Source of the DNA: Candidatus Gastranaerophilales bacterium
GTDB lineage: Bacteria > Cyanobacteriota > Vampirovibrionia > Gastranaerophilales > Gastranaerophilaceae
Direction: 5' to 3'
DNA length: 64,000 bases
Assembly (NCBI GenBank): GCA_944323625.1
Contig: CALUTD010000001.1
Coordinates: forward strand, 203,996-267,995
Shown: positions 25,649 to 35,317 of the stretch, one piece after another
Layout of the letters: each line of letters starts with the position of its first letter
How positions within the stretch are numbered: position 1 is the first letter of the stretch
The notes under the pieces: generated by a model
Database searches by the model: none
Seen by the model: only the letters and a program-made list of their open reading frames with translations
Told to the model about the DNA's origin: nothing
Made by a program: the position numbers and the translations under genes

Positions 25649-26836
25649 TCAAAATTTTATTTCGGGAAAAACTTCAATACTTCTTTCTAGAATATTATTT
25701 ATGTAAGCAATCGTTATACCATAGTTAGTTATCGGTATATTTTGTTTTATTGCGGATTCATAACGATAATTAACTTCTCTGTCATTTAGCATACAACCTC
25801 CGCAGTGTATAACAAGACTGTATTTATCAAGCTTTTCGGGGAATGAAGTTCCTGATGTAAATTCAAAATTTAAATTTTTTCCTGTATATTTTTGAATCCA
25901 ATTAGGGAGTTTAACGCTGCCGATATCATCACATTGCCTATGGTGGCTGCAGCCTTCGGAAATCAGTATACAATCATTATCTTTTAATGTTTCGAGAGTT
26001 TTTACTCCTTTGACCGCATTAAGAAGTATTCCCTTTTTTCTTGCAAAGAGTATGGAAAAAGAAGTTAAATAAATATTTTGCGGGGTCAAATTTGAAATTA
26101 ATTGAAATACTTGAGAATCTGTTATGACCAGTTTCGGTTTTATTTTTAAGGCCTTAAGTGCTTTTTCATATTCAAATTCTCTTACAACAACCGAAACTGC
26201 CCCTTTATCAAGCAGTTCTCTCAAAACCTGTTGCTGAGGAAGAATTAATCTGCCTTTTGGAGCGGCAGAATCGATAGGAGTAACAAGAACAACACAGTCG
26301 CCGGCAGAAACTATGCCGTCAATCAGCTTTTTTTCTTCATTCATGGGAATAGAAGCAATAAGTTCTTTTAGTTCTGTTATTTTTGTATTATTTTTTGCGC
26401 TAACATATATTTCATTTTGTTTGGAGTGTGGCTCTTTTTCGATTAAATCGGCTTTATTATAGGCAATTACATATTTTAAATTCATATTTTGAAAAATGGA
26501 AATAATCTCTTTTTCCAAACTATTTAATTCTTTTGAAGCATCCGTAACTAAAATTGCAATATCTGTTTTTCTTAAAACCTGTTTTGTTTTTTCTATTCTC
26601 AAGTTACCCAATTCTCCTGTGTCATCAAGTCCCGGAGTATCTATAATTGTAACGGGACCTAATGGCAAAAGTTCCATTGATTTATATACAGGGTCTGTTG
26701 TTGTGCCTTTTATATCGGAAACTATAGAAATGTTTTGGGCTGTTATTGCATTTACCAGGCTTGATTTTCCTGCATTTCGCAGCCCGAAAAAACCTATATG
26801 AATTCTCTGTGATTTTGGCGTTAAATTTAATTCCAT
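25649..26836 (-). CDS. hydF: [FeFe]-hydrogenase H-cluster maturation GTPase HydF
   Basis: 395 residues. Ras-like GTPase domain first: GLRNAGKS at 18-25, GTTTDPVYK, DTPGLDD, NKAD. A dimerisation part follows, then the cluster-binding domain with EGCSHHRQC and the late HCGGCMLN motif, the three Cys plus His that hold the 4Fe-4S cluster. HydF is the scaffold that receives the diiron subcluster from HydE and HydG and delivers it to the hydrogenase. Its presence implies an [FeFe] hydrogenase and fermentative hydrogen metabolism; hydE, hydG and hydA are not in the window. Confidence 0.95.
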   Translation of the reverse strand: MELNLTPKSQRIHIGFFGLRNAGKSSLVNAITAQNISIVSDIKGTTTDPVYKSMELLPLGPVTIIDTPGLDDTGELGNLRIEKTKQVLRKTDIAILVTDASKELNSLEKEIISIFQNMNLKYVIAYNKADLIEKEPHSKQNEIYVSAKNNTKITELKELIASIPMNEEKKLIDGIVSAGDCVVLVTPIDSAAPKGRLILPQQQVLRELLDKGAVSVVVREFEYEKALKALKIKPKLVITDSQVFQLISNLTPQNIYLTSFSILFARKKGILLNAVKGVKTLETLKDNDCILISEGCSHHRQCDDIGSVKLPNWIQKYTGKNLNFEFTSGTSFPEKLDKYSLVIHCGGCMLNDREVNYRYESAIKQNIPITNYGITIAYINNILERSIEVFPEIKF

Positions 26837-26913
26837 AAACTAATTATATAACATATATAAAAAATTTAACTTTAAATTAAGTTTAGACTATAATTATAAA
26901 GTCAGGTAGAATT

Positions 26914-28560
26914 ATGAAAAAACTTAATAAAACATTATTAATAATAGCAATTATCTTTACGGGATTTATAAATCAGGCATGGGCTGCAGATAATTATATT
27001 CCGGTAAGAGTCGGAATTAGCGATACAAAGTTTAAAAATTATTTATTTGATTCAATTGAGTTTAATAATGCAAATGAGCTTTATATTATGGATTCGGCAA
27101 CTGGATATTCTCTTCAGTATTTGTATGATGCAAATACAATAAAAGTTGTAATGTCAAACGGATTATTTAAAATCTATACAGACGGAAAACTTACTGCGGA
27201 GAATTTGGAAGGTCCTGTTTTTATAAGGCCAAAGGATAATTGTTTTATATCGATTAAGGATTTAAAAAGAAAAGGAAAACAGGCTTTATACAGGGGGTAT
27301 ATTGAACTTAAAAAGAGCACAAAAAATCCTGAAAAGTTTGCAATAGTTAATGTATTGAGCTTAAAAAAATATTTGCAGGGTGTAGTTCCGAATGAAATGC
27401 CGGTAAGATTCGGGCTTGAAGCATTAAAGGCTCAAACAGTTGCTGCAAGAAACTATGCCGTTACTCCGAGAGTAAAAGCTTATGAAGAATTTGATTTGTG
27501 TGATTCCGTGGCATGTCAGGTTTATTTTGGCGCTAACACGGAAGATGAACTTTCTGATAGAGCTATAGAAGAAACTAACGGAATATTGGCCCTGGATAAA
27601 GAAAATAATCCGATACTTGCACTATACAGTTCAACAGCAGGAGGATATACGGAAAGTTATGAATATGCTTTTTCAGACCCAAAAACGAAAATATTTCCGT
27701 CAATGCATTTGGATTATATGATTGCAACCCCTGATAATAAAGAATTTCCACCGCTAAATGCGGAGGAAAAAGCTTATGAGTTTTATACCTCAACACCTGA
27801 AGCTTTTGATGATGTTTCACCTTATTACAGATGGACAAAAGAATGGAGTCTTGCCGAACTGGAACAAGTATTATCCAAAACATTGGTTACACAGTCCAAA
27901 ACAGGGTTTATAACACCGCAACTGACAGATGAAAAAGATTTTGGCAAACTTGAAGAAATTAATGTATTGGAAAGAGGAAATTCAGGAAAAATTATCACCC
28001 TTGAAATTAAAACAGATAAAAATACATTTATAGTCCAAAAAGAACTTGTAATTAGAAGATGTTTTCAAAAAAACGGAATTTCTCTTCCGAGTGCAAATTT
28101 TGTAATAACAAAAACTTTTGAAAATGAAAAACCGGTTTATAAGTTTTTTGGCGGAGGCTTTGGTCACGGAGTTGGTTTAAGTCAGTGGGGTGCAGGCAAA
28201 ATGGCTTCTTTAGGGTTCACATTTGATGAAATATTGCAGCATTATTATAATGGTATAAAACTTGCAACTATTTCAGTTAAAATAAGAGGAAATAACCAAT
28301 TTACAGACCAAATATTTTATACCTCAAACGAAGATGCCAAAATAGTTATTGAAAACCCTGACAAAATTAAAAAAATTCAAATAGTTGTAAATAAAAAAGA
28401 GTTAAATATAAAATTAAAAGAAAATCAAACCGTAGTTGACATTTCAAAATATCTTGAAAAAGGTGTTAATAAAATATCATATAAAATAACGGATGAAGAT
28501 GCTGATTATACAAAATCAATTTTAGCTTCTGTTATAGTAAAAGAGGCTAAACATGACTAA
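26914..28560 (+). CDS. SpoIID/LytB-domain cell-wall protein
   Basis: 548 residues with a signal peptide (KTLLIIAIIFTGFINQAWAA). The SpoIID domain spans about 130-460: LSLKKYLQGVVPNEMP, FGLEALKAQTVAARNYA, a CDSVACQVYFG segment, ALYSSTAGGYTES, and GGGFGHGVGLSQWGAGKMA. In sporulators SpoIID is a lytic transglycosylase acting on denuded glycan. In non-sporulators such as this one, related proteins probably act in wall remodelling. AGGTAG lies seven bases before the ATG. It overlaps murJ by 8 bases, so it is transcribed with the lipid II flippase. Confidence 0.9.
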   Translation: MKKLNKTLLIIAIIFTGFINQAWAADNYIPVRVGISDTKFKNYLFDSIEFNNANELYIMDSATGYSLQYLYDANTIKVVMSNGLFKIYTDGKLTAENLEGPVFIRPKDNCFISIKDLKRKGKQALYRGYIELKKSTKNPEKFAIVNVLSLKKYLQGVVPNEMPVRFGLEALKAQTVAARNYAVTPRVKAYEEFDLCDSVACQVYFGANTEDELSDRAIEETNGILALDKENNPILALYSSTAGGYTESYEYAFSDPKTKIFPSMHLDYMIATPDNKEFPPLNAEEKAYEFYTSTPEAFDDVSPYYRWTKEWSLAELEQVLSKTLVTQSKTGFITPQLTDEKDFGKLEEINVLERGNSGKIITLEIKTDKNTFIVQKELVIRRCFQKNGISLPSANFVITKTFENEKPVYKFFGGGFGHGVGLSQWGAGKMASLGFTFDEILQHYYNGIKLATISVKIRGNNQFTDQIFYTSNEDAKIVIENPDKIKKIQIVVNKKELNIKLKENQTVVDISKYLEKGVNKISYKITDEDADYTKSILASVIVKEAKHD

Positions 28561-30130
28561 AGGTACTTCATTATTAAAAGCTGCGTGGATTATTGCTTTT
28601 GTAACAATAGTATCTAAATTTGTGGGTTTTCTAAGGGATATATTTATAGCGAAATATTATGGTGCGGGTTTAGTATCCGATGCATATTTTTATGCATATC
28701 AGATACCATCTTTAGCAATTATATTAATAGGAGGAGTAGGCGGTCCTTTCCACAGTGCAACGGTTAGTGTTTTTGCAAAACTTGTAAATCCTGATGATAA
28801 AATGCCTTCAGAAAAAGTTAATAAACTTTTTAATACCTTTCTTACAGCTTCTTTCCTGGTTTTTGCGTTTTTATCTATAATAATATTTATTTTTTCAGAA
28901 CAGATATTAAATTTCATAATACACAGCAATAATTATCAACTTGTAGAATTGGCAAGCAGCCATTTAAGAATAATGACTCCCGTTATTTTAATCGGCGGGA
29001 TAATAGGTATCTATTACGGGCTTTTGGTCACATACAGGTCCTTTTTGCTTCCCAATATTTCCCCTGTAATGGTAAGTTTAAGTATAATTGTTATATTGGC
29101 ATTATCTCGCGGGGATAAATTCGGAACATACCTTGCAGTAGCGACAACAATAGGTGCTCTACTTCAATTTTTGGTTCAAGTTCCCGGGGTAAGAAAACTC
29201 GGTTTCAAAATAAAACCAAATTTTGACTTTAAAAATAATCCTGAATTTAAAAATCTTGTTGAACTTGTATTTCCTGCCGCTTTGAGTTCAACAATAGGTC
29301 AAATTTATGTTTATGTCGATATGTTCTTTGCTTCACAATTAAGAGAAGGCGCCTGGACAGCAATAGGCTATGCAAACAGAATATTTCAGTTTCCGGTAGG
29401 AATACTTATGGCGGCATTTCTTGTTCCGTTATTTCCCGTTTTTTCAAAGTTAGTGGGTGAAAAAAGATACGATGAAGTTAAATATTACTTCCATAAAGGA
29501 GTTGGTTTTTTAAATTTTATAGCTATTCCGGTTTTGTTTGGGATAATATTACTATCTTATGATGTTATACAGCTTGTATTTCAAAGGGGAGAATTTGACT
29601 CCGAGGCAACATATATGGTTTCACAAGCATTGATATTTCTTTCTTTTGCCATAATTCCTTATGTATTTAGGGATTCAATAACAAGAATATTTTATTCGTT
29701 TAATGATTCAAAAACTCCTTTTATTGTTGCCTTTTCATCTATAATTTTAAAGTTTATATTGAACGCATTATTTATAAAAACAATGGGTATAGCTGCAATA
29801 ACTCTTTCAACCTCTTTGGTAACTCTGTTTAATGCCGCTTTATTAGGGGTTATATTGCTCAAAAGAATAAATCTTAATTATAAAATATATTTTAAAAATT
29901 TGTTTAAAATTCTTTTTGCCGCAATGTGCGCATTCTCATTAAATTTTATAATATACATTTTTTGGAATGTACAAGAAGGAAGCTGGTTCATATTGGCATT
30001 TAAGACTTTTTGTATGATTATACTTTGTATGAGTTTTTATTTATTATTCTCATTACTATTTAAAATAGAATATGCAGGTGAGTTAATTGAAAGAACAAAA
30101 AACTATATTAAACAAAAATTCATTCGTTGA
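28553..30130 (+). CDS. murJ: Lipid II flippase MurJ
   Basis: 525 residues, strongly hydrophobic, about 14 membrane helices. Family motifs: SKFVGFLRDIFIAKYYGAG near the start, SDAYFYAYQIP, the AFLVPLFPVFSKLVGE segment and a FQRGEFD loop late in the protein. MurJ moves undecaprenyl-linked peptidoglycan precursor across the membrane. It starts inside the end of the SpoIID-like gene and ends inside the start of tsaC, giving a tight three-gene operon. Confidence 0.95.
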   Translation: MTKGTSLLKAAWIIAFVTIVSKFVGFLRDIFIAKYYGAGLVSDAYFYAYQIPSLAIILIGGVGGPFHSATVSVFAKLVNPDDKMPSEKVNKLFNTFLTASFLVFAFLSIIIFIFSEQILNFIIHSNNYQLVELASSHLRIMTPVILIGGIIGIYYGLLVTYRSFLLPNISPVMVSLSIIVILALSRGDKFGTYLAVATTIGALLQFLVQVPGVRKLGFKIKPNFDFKNNPEFKNLVELVFPAALSSTIGQIYVYVDMFFASQLREGAWTAIGYANRIFQFPVGILMAAFLVPLFPVFSKLVGEKRYDEVKYYFHKGVGFLNFIAIPVLFGIILLSYDVIQLVFQRGEFDSEATYMVSQALIFLSFAIIPYVFRDSITRIFYSFNDSKTPFIVAFSSIILKFILNALFIKTMGIAAITLSTSLVTLFNAALLGVILLKRINLNYKIYFKNLFKILFAAMCAFSLNFIIYIFWNVQEGSWFILAFKTFCMIILCMSFYLLFSLLFKIEYAGELIERTKNYIKQKFIR

Positions 30131-30710
30131 AAAATTGAATACAGATTTAAAAAACGGAGCTGTAATAGCTTTTGTGACTGATACGGTATGGGGTTTGGGA
30201 TGTCTGCCGTCAAGTGAAAAAGGAGTTGACCGTATATATGAAATAAAAGACCGCGACAGATCAAAACCTTTGATTCTAATGTCAGACAATAAAGAAAAAT
30301 TATTTCCTTATATAAAATCAACCAATATAAAAGCAAAAGAACTTGCCGATAAATATTTCCCCGGTGCTCTTACAATAGTATCAGAAAAATCGGATTTAAC
30401 ACCAAATTATATAACATCAGGTTATCCAACAGTGGGAATAAGAGTTCCTAATAACAAATTTTTTAAATTGTTATGCCAAAAAATAGAAGGAGGTGTTTTG
30501 GCAACAACAAGTGCAAATTTATCGGGGCATTCATCTGCCAAAACCTATGAAGAGGCTAAAAATTCAATCGGCAGTATGGTTGATCACGTATTTGATGATT
30601 ATGGTTTTATGTGTAAAGGGCTAGAATCAACTGTTGTTTTGGTTAATGATAATATTAAATATAAAATACTTAGGCAAGGAGCCATTGTTTTGGATTTTGA
30701 CTCTCATTGA
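30087..30710 (+). CDS. tsaC: L-threonylcarbamoyladenylate synthase (YrdC/Sua5 family)
   Basis: 207 residues from a TTG start, supported by AGGTGAG five bases upstream; it overlaps murJ by 44 bases in another frame. Motifs: FVTDTVWGLGCLPS, IYEIKDRDRSKPL (the KxR...S-K-P-L nucleotide site), FPGALTIV, GYPTVGIRVPN and TTSANLSG. It makes the threonylcarbamoyl-AMP used for t6A37 of tRNA. Length fits TsaC rather than the longer Sua5. Confidence 0.92.
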   Translation: MKEQKTILNKNSFVEKLNTDLKNGAVIAFVTDTVWGLGCLPSSEKGVDRIYEIKDRDRSKPLILMSDNKEKLFPYIKSTNIKAKELADKYFPGALTIVSEKSDLTPNYITSGYPTVGIRVPNNKFFKLLCQKIEGGVLATTSANLSGHSSAKTYEEAKNSIGSMVDHVFDDYGFMCKGLESTVVLVNDNIKYKILRQGAIVLDFDSH

Positions 30711-30717
30711 AAATAAA

Positions 30718-31545
30718 CTAATCTTTTATTGCGGATAATGGAACTTTTATTACGTCCCCAGCATAAAGATATGTACCTGTATAGTCTTTATATGCATGTC
30801 CATCATAACCATTATATTCATAGTTAAAACCAATATCATTATGTTCTCTTATTGCTTTATCTTTTATATTGAATAAATCTTTAAAATTTTCAACATTAAT
30901 AGAACCATTATAAATTTCACTTATTTCTTCCGGCAGGTCTTCAGACGGTTCAAGTATTGTAAAATAGACCATTTTACCATCAGTATATGCAGAGGCTATA
31001 CTATTCTGAATAAATTTTGTATGTTCTAAATCACTTATGCTATCTTCAATATTTTGTCTTTTTTTATCAGAAAGTTTTGAAGAATACAATTCTTTTTTTA
31101 ATTCTTCTATTTTATCATTAAGCGCATCATAAGCTGCTGGAATTCGTATTTCTTCGTTATTTTCAAGTTCTGATTCTTCTTCTACATTATTATAGGCAAG
31201 AATAGCTTCTTCATTAATATCATAAATATCCGCTATATCAGATATAGATGTATTTGTAGAATCAAAAGGAATTACAACAGGTTTAACATTATCTGCATTA
31301 TGAGATAAACAAGAATTTAAACCGCCTGTCAAAACAACTCCTAAAATAAATGTTTTTAAAGGTGTAGGTATTAGAACCTGTTTTTTCTTTTGCGGTTTTT
31401 TGTTATTAGAAACAAATTTATCATCATAAACAGGTCTTGATACTGGTCTTTGTACAGACCTATGGCTTTGCGCCTGAATCGGTCTATTTTTATAATTGTG
31501 ATGTACTTGTCTTTGAGAACCAAATGAAACTGAAGATATATTCAT
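30718..31545 (-). CDS. LysM-like repeat protein
   Basis: 275 residues from MNISSVSFGSQRQV; AAAGG six bases upstream sets the start rather than the ATG 30 codons earlier. A basic, His/Arg-rich N-terminus precedes one hydrophobic stretch (PLKTFILGVVLTGGLNSC). A LysM-like domain follows (SISDIADIYDINEEAILAYNN...IRIPAA), then a Lys/Glu coiled segment and a second degenerate LysM (FNIKDKAIREHND...VIKVPL). It may be a wall-binding protein anchored by one helix. No enzyme domain is seen. It is divergent from the acidic repeat protein at 31716. Confidence 0.65.
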   Translation of the reverse strand: MNISSVSFGSQRQVHHNYKNRPIQAQSHRSVQRPVSRPVYDDKFVSNNKKPQKKKQVLIPTPLKTFILGVVLTGGLNSCLSHNADNVKPVVIPFDSTNTSISDIADIYDINEEAILAYNNVEEESELENNEEIRIPAAYDALNDKIEELKKELYSSKLSDKKRQNIEDSISDLEHTKFIQNSIASAYTDGKMVYFTILEPSEDLPEEISEIYNGSINVENFKDLFNIKDKAIREHNDIGFNYEYNGYDGHAYKDYTGTYLYAGDVIKVPLSAIKD

Positions 31546-31715
31546 ATTAAACCTTTCTATTTTTTCAAATTCAATTAAGAAATGTGAATAATCATAATTG
31601 ATAAATAAAGTATTTTTATTTACATATTTTAACATTTAAATAAAATTTTCTAAAGATTTATACATAAATGCCGATAAACCGACATGTAACACCATAACCA
31701 AAAAGGAGTGTCAGT

Positions 31716-34103
31716 ATGAGCTTGGATTTCAACAATATTGTAAATTTGTTAAAAAATGGAAAAATTGACCTAAATAAATTAAAAGATGGGGAAGGAGAAA
31801 ACAACACGCCTTTTTATAGTGCAAGAGCAATAAATTCACTTGGAAAAACTACCGATGTTAATTCTATATGGAATGAATCAGGCGATGGATACAATGAAAA
31901 CTTAATGGATCGGGAAAGTTTTGTGGATTCTTTGTATAATGATGATGGTATTAATGCATATTCAAGAGAAGAATTGGGACAAATTTATGACCTTGTAAGT
32001 GCTTTTGACGGTGCTGAAGGTTTGACGGGAGAAGAACTTGAAAAACTTGCTTCATTTGATGGTAATGGTGATAAGTTAAATGCAAAAGATATAAATGATT
32101 TTTTAGAAGCATTGGAAACAGAATCTGAAAAAGCAAAAGTTGCAGAAGATGCTGCCTCTGAGGAAACAACAGATCAGGCTGCACAACCGGCAGCAGCTTT
32201 GGCAGAGGCAAATGCCGGTGCAGCAGCTTCAGCAAAAGTTTCTGACAATACGTATGATGATTCGGGAATTGACCGTACTTCTTTTCCCTATAAGACAGCA
32301 GAAGGTGAAGATATAGGGCCGAATATTACTGCTCCCGTTGATTCGGAAGCGATATTTCAGGTTGATGACAGAATCAAAGCAGATGAAAATAATCAAAGAT
32401 ATGTAAATGTTGAATCTTGGAGCAGCAATGACGATTCAAATAATTGTTTATCAAGGATTATAAATAACAGTTATGATTTGGAAGCAATGGGCATTGAACT
32501 CTATAGCGAAGAATACTATGCGTTAGAAAAAGCCGTGATGGATGCAAACCCTGAAATATACGGAACAGAAGATGGCGGATGGCGTAAAGAAGTCGGCGGG
32601 ATAGGCCGTCATAATGCCGTAATTTATACTAATGATAAAGTTTTCTTACCTGATTGGGAAGGAACCGGCGCAGCGGATGAAGCTGATGGAACGGACAATC
32701 AAACAACTGCTGCAAGTGATGCTGCAGCGGCTTGTGAAGGCGGAACAAGTGGTACTAATAGTTCAGGTGAATGTTCATCAAACGGTGGGTCAACCTCAAG
32801 CAGTACATCAACAACAGAATGTCCGACTGTTCCATCAGGAGATATTGATATAAATAATATTCCAAATGGCGGTGCCGTAAACACTACAACCTCAGACGGG
32901 TCATCAATGACAATTATTAATAATGGTGACGGAGATGTTAATGCGATTGATGATAATTCCGGTGTCGCCGTAAACGGAGATAATAATGTTGTAAATATTG
33001 ATTTATCCGATAACAGTGTACGAGAAGAACTTATAAATAACGGTGTTATTCAGATTGCAGATGACGGAAGCTACATTTTTAACGGTGATGCATTTCAACA
33101 ATACATAAACGGAGATGGAAATATAATTGGCGATCATAGCGGAAATACCATTTATAATATAACAGACAGTTCAAGAACGGATAATTCCAGAACCGACAAC
33201 TCTTATACCGATAATTCAAGAACGTATAATGATAATTCAAAGACATATAACGACAACTCAACAACAAATATTGATAACTCAACAACGAATATTGATAATT
33301 CGGTTACAAACAATATAAATATAACAATAGTGGTTAATCCGGCACCGACTCCTCCAGATCCTCCCACACCACCTGATGATGACTGCGATGAACCTGAGGA
33401 AGATATCCCGACTGATGAAGATGAACCGAAATTGCCGGATTTGCCTTCAGATGATGATACAAAGCCTACACCACCAATGGATGATGATACAAATCCTACA
33501 CCACCGCCGGATGATGATATAAACTATGGTGAAGAGGTAGATGTTGTTGAGCCCAAACCACCGCAAGATACTGATACTTCGACAACAGAGCCTGATAAAC
33601 CAACAACTGAACCGGACAAGCCTACAACGGAACCTGATGAACCTTGTGATGACAACCCGTCAGAAGATATACCAACAACAGAGCCTGAGCCCGAACTACC
33701 TTCAGGTGATGAAACACCAACAGTTCCGGTAACACCTGAAGAACCTGAAATTCCGGAAACAGACACTGAACCTGATACTCCTTCGGCAGACACAGAAACT
33801 GAAGTACCACCGGCAGATACGGAGCCTGATACTCCGCCATGCGACGATACGGCTTCTGAAGATGTAATAGTAGAAGAACAAGTGCCTTCATTTGATACGG
33901 CAGCATACTCAGAGCCTGACTACAACAGTTCATACTCTGAACCTTCATACGAAACACCGGCATACTCAGAGCCTGATTACGGCAGTTCAGATTCTGAACC
34001 TTTATATGATGCACCAACATATTCAGAGCCTGATTACGGCAGTTCAGATTATACCGGCGGAAGTGAAGAAGATGTATCAGAACCCGAAGAATGGAACGGA
34101 TAA
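31716..34103 (+). CDS. Large acidic repeat protein with an EF-hand-like segment
   Basis: 795 residues. AAGGAG seven bases upstream. No signal peptide. Residues 1-130 contain FDGNGDKLNAKDINDF, an EF-hand-like calcium loop. An Ala-rich linker is followed by a globular part (about 190-310). Then come Ser/Thr/Gly-rich sequence, an Asn/Asp-rich region with repeated N(G)D.N units, a stretch of TDNS / YNDNS / NIDNS repeats (about 480-535), a Pro/Asp/Glu-rich region with TTEPDKP repeats (about 540-715) and C-terminal YSEPDYGSS repeats. Composition resembles surface or extracellular adhesin-type proteins, yet no export signal is visible. Function unknown. A strong terminator follows. Confidence 0.7.
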   Translation: MSLDFNNIVNLLKNGKIDLNKLKDGEGENNTPFYSARAINSLGKTTDVNSIWNESGDGYNENLMDRESFVDSLYNDDGINAYSREELGQIYDLVSAFDGAEGLTGEELEKLASFDGNGDKLNAKDINDFLEALETESEKAKVAEDAASEETTDQAAQPAAALAEANAGAAASAKVSDNTYDDSGIDRTSFPYKTAEGEDIGPNITAPVDSEAIFQVDDRIKADENNQRYVNVESWSSNDDSNNCLSRIINNSYDLEAMGIELYSEEYYALEKAVMDANPEIYGTEDGGWRKEVGGIGRHNAVIYTNDKVFLPDWEGTGAADEADGTDNQTTAASDAAAACEGGTSGTNSSGECSSNGGSTSSSTSTTECPTVPSGDIDINNIPNGGAVNTTTSDGSSMTIINNGDGDVNAIDDNSGVAVNGDNNVVNIDLSDNSVREELINNGVIQIADDGSYIFNGDAFQQYINGDGNIIGDHSGNTIYNITDSSRTDNSRTDNSYTDNSRTYNDNSKTYNDNSTTNIDNSTTNIDNSVTNNINITIVVNPAPTPPDPPTPPDDDCDEPEEDIPTDEDEPKLPDLPSDDDTKPTPPMDDDTNPTPPPDDDINYGEEVDVVEPKPPQDTDTSTTEPDKPTTEPDKPTTEPDEPCDDNPSEDIPTTEPEPELPSGDETPTVPVTPEEPEIPETDTEPDTPSADTETEVPPADTEPDTPPCDDTASEDVIVEEQVPSFDTAAYSEPDYNSSYSEPSYETPAYSEPDYGSSDSEPLYDAPTYSEPDYGSSDYTGGSEEDVSEPEEWNG

Positions 34104-34112
34104 ATATAATTC

Positions 34113-34146
34113 AAAACACCGAAGTTTTTAACTTCGGTGTTTTTTA
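34113..34146 (+). terminator. Rho-independent terminator
   Basis: AAAACACCGAAGTT pairs with AACTTCGGTGTTTT around a TTT loop, followed by a T run. It ends the acidic repeat gene and, because the arms begin with A runs, may also serve the converging MFS gene. Confidence 0.85.
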
Positions 34147-34149
34147 GTT

Positions 34150-35316
34150 TTATTCAATATTTTCATTTGGCAGATACTTTATAAAATATGAGAAAATCAA
34201 CGGAACAAAAGTCATTAATAATAAAATGTACATAATCCCGATTTTTTCCGCCAGTAAGCTTATAAACGGAAGTATTAAACCTATTACACCCCAGCTAAAA
34301 CCTCCAATAAAACCTGAAATCATACTTTTAAATTCAGGCATCAGCCTTTGAGCTAAAGACATATTAACCGGTACTGCAAGGAAACTTACATACCCTATTA
34401 AAATAAAAGATAATAATCCCAATATTCCTTTGCCTGCGCAAAAATAGAATATAATTCCCAATGGTGTAACAGTTATTAAAGATAAATAAAATACATTTTT
34501 TATACCGACTCTTTTTTCCAATAAAGGACTTGAAATAACCCCAAAAGCACCTGATATTAAAAATGCAAACAAAATTATTCCGATATTTGAAACGCTGTAA
34601 CCAACAGATTTCCAATAAAAAGGTAAAATAATTGAAAAGGATGAAACTACAAATGATTTAACAATTGACGCTGCAACTAAAATTGCAACGGGTTTATTTT
34701 CAAAAATCTTTTTAATAGCTATTAATATTGAAACTTGCACTTTATTACTTTCAGGAATGTTTATTTTAGGTATATTTTTTAGTATTACAAAAGCGAAAAT
34801 TACCCCTATTATGCAGACGAAAGGAAGTTTTTCCAGTCCCCATATTTGAGTAATTCCTGAAGAAACAGCCGGACCTAATGCGAATCCAAATGTTCCCATA
34901 GCAATAAAAATACTCATATCTTTACTGTTTGCCGTACATTTTGAGTAATTAGAAACAATACTTGTTGCCTGAGGATGAAAAAAAGATACCCCCATATAGC
35001 CTAAAACAAGACAAATAATAAGCATATAAATATTATTTGAAGCGCCTAAAAATGATAAGAAGACAGATGCCATTACCATTCCCCAAAATATGAAAAACCT
35101 TCTTTTCCATTTATCTGCAATAAATCCAAAAAAGGGCTGAGAAAGTGATGACGTCAAATTTGATATTGAAATGAGCACCGTTGCAACAGCCATTGTTATT
35201 CCGATTTTAGCCGCAATAAAAGGCATTATAGGGTTTAAAAAACCCGAATATGCATCCGTAATAAAATGACCTAAAGATAATGTATTTATTACTTTTTTAT
35301 TAATACTTTTTTCCAT
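34150..35316 (-). CDS. MFS transporter, fosmidomycin-resistance (Fsr)-like
   Basis: 388 residues, about 12 membrane helices. LGHFITDAYSGFLNPIMPFIA at the N-terminus, DKWKRRFFIFWG between helices 2 and 3, and YMGVSFFHPQATSIVSN with the typical FHP motif match the Fsr subgroup of drug exporters. Substrate unknown. It starts two bases after the purH stop codon and is the last gene of proC-purH-MFS. Confidence 0.85.
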   Translation of the reverse strand: MEKSINKKVINTLSLGHFITDAYSGFLNPIMPFIAAKIGITMAVATVLISISNLTSSLSQPFFGFIADKWKRRFFIFWGMVMASVFLSFLGASNNIYMLIICLVLGYMGVSFFHPQATSIVSNYSKCTANSKDMSIFIAMGTFGFALGPAVSSGITQIWGLEKLPFVCIIGVIFAFVILKNIPKINIPESNKVQVSILIAIKKIFENKPVAILVAASIVKSFVVSSFSIILPFYWKSVGYSVSNIGIILFAFLISGAFGVISSPLLEKRVGIKNVFYLSLITVTPLGIIFYFCAGKGILGLLSFILIGYVSFLAVPVNMSLAQRLMPEFKSMISGFIGGFSWGVIGLILPFISLLAEKIGIMYILLLMTFVPLIFSYFIKYLPNENIE

Positions 35317-35317
35317 A

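Noticed and set aside
33524..33793. Minus-strand Ser/Gly-rich ORF opposite the acidic repeat protein
   Set aside because: It is the complement of TEPDKP-type repeats and has no start signal.
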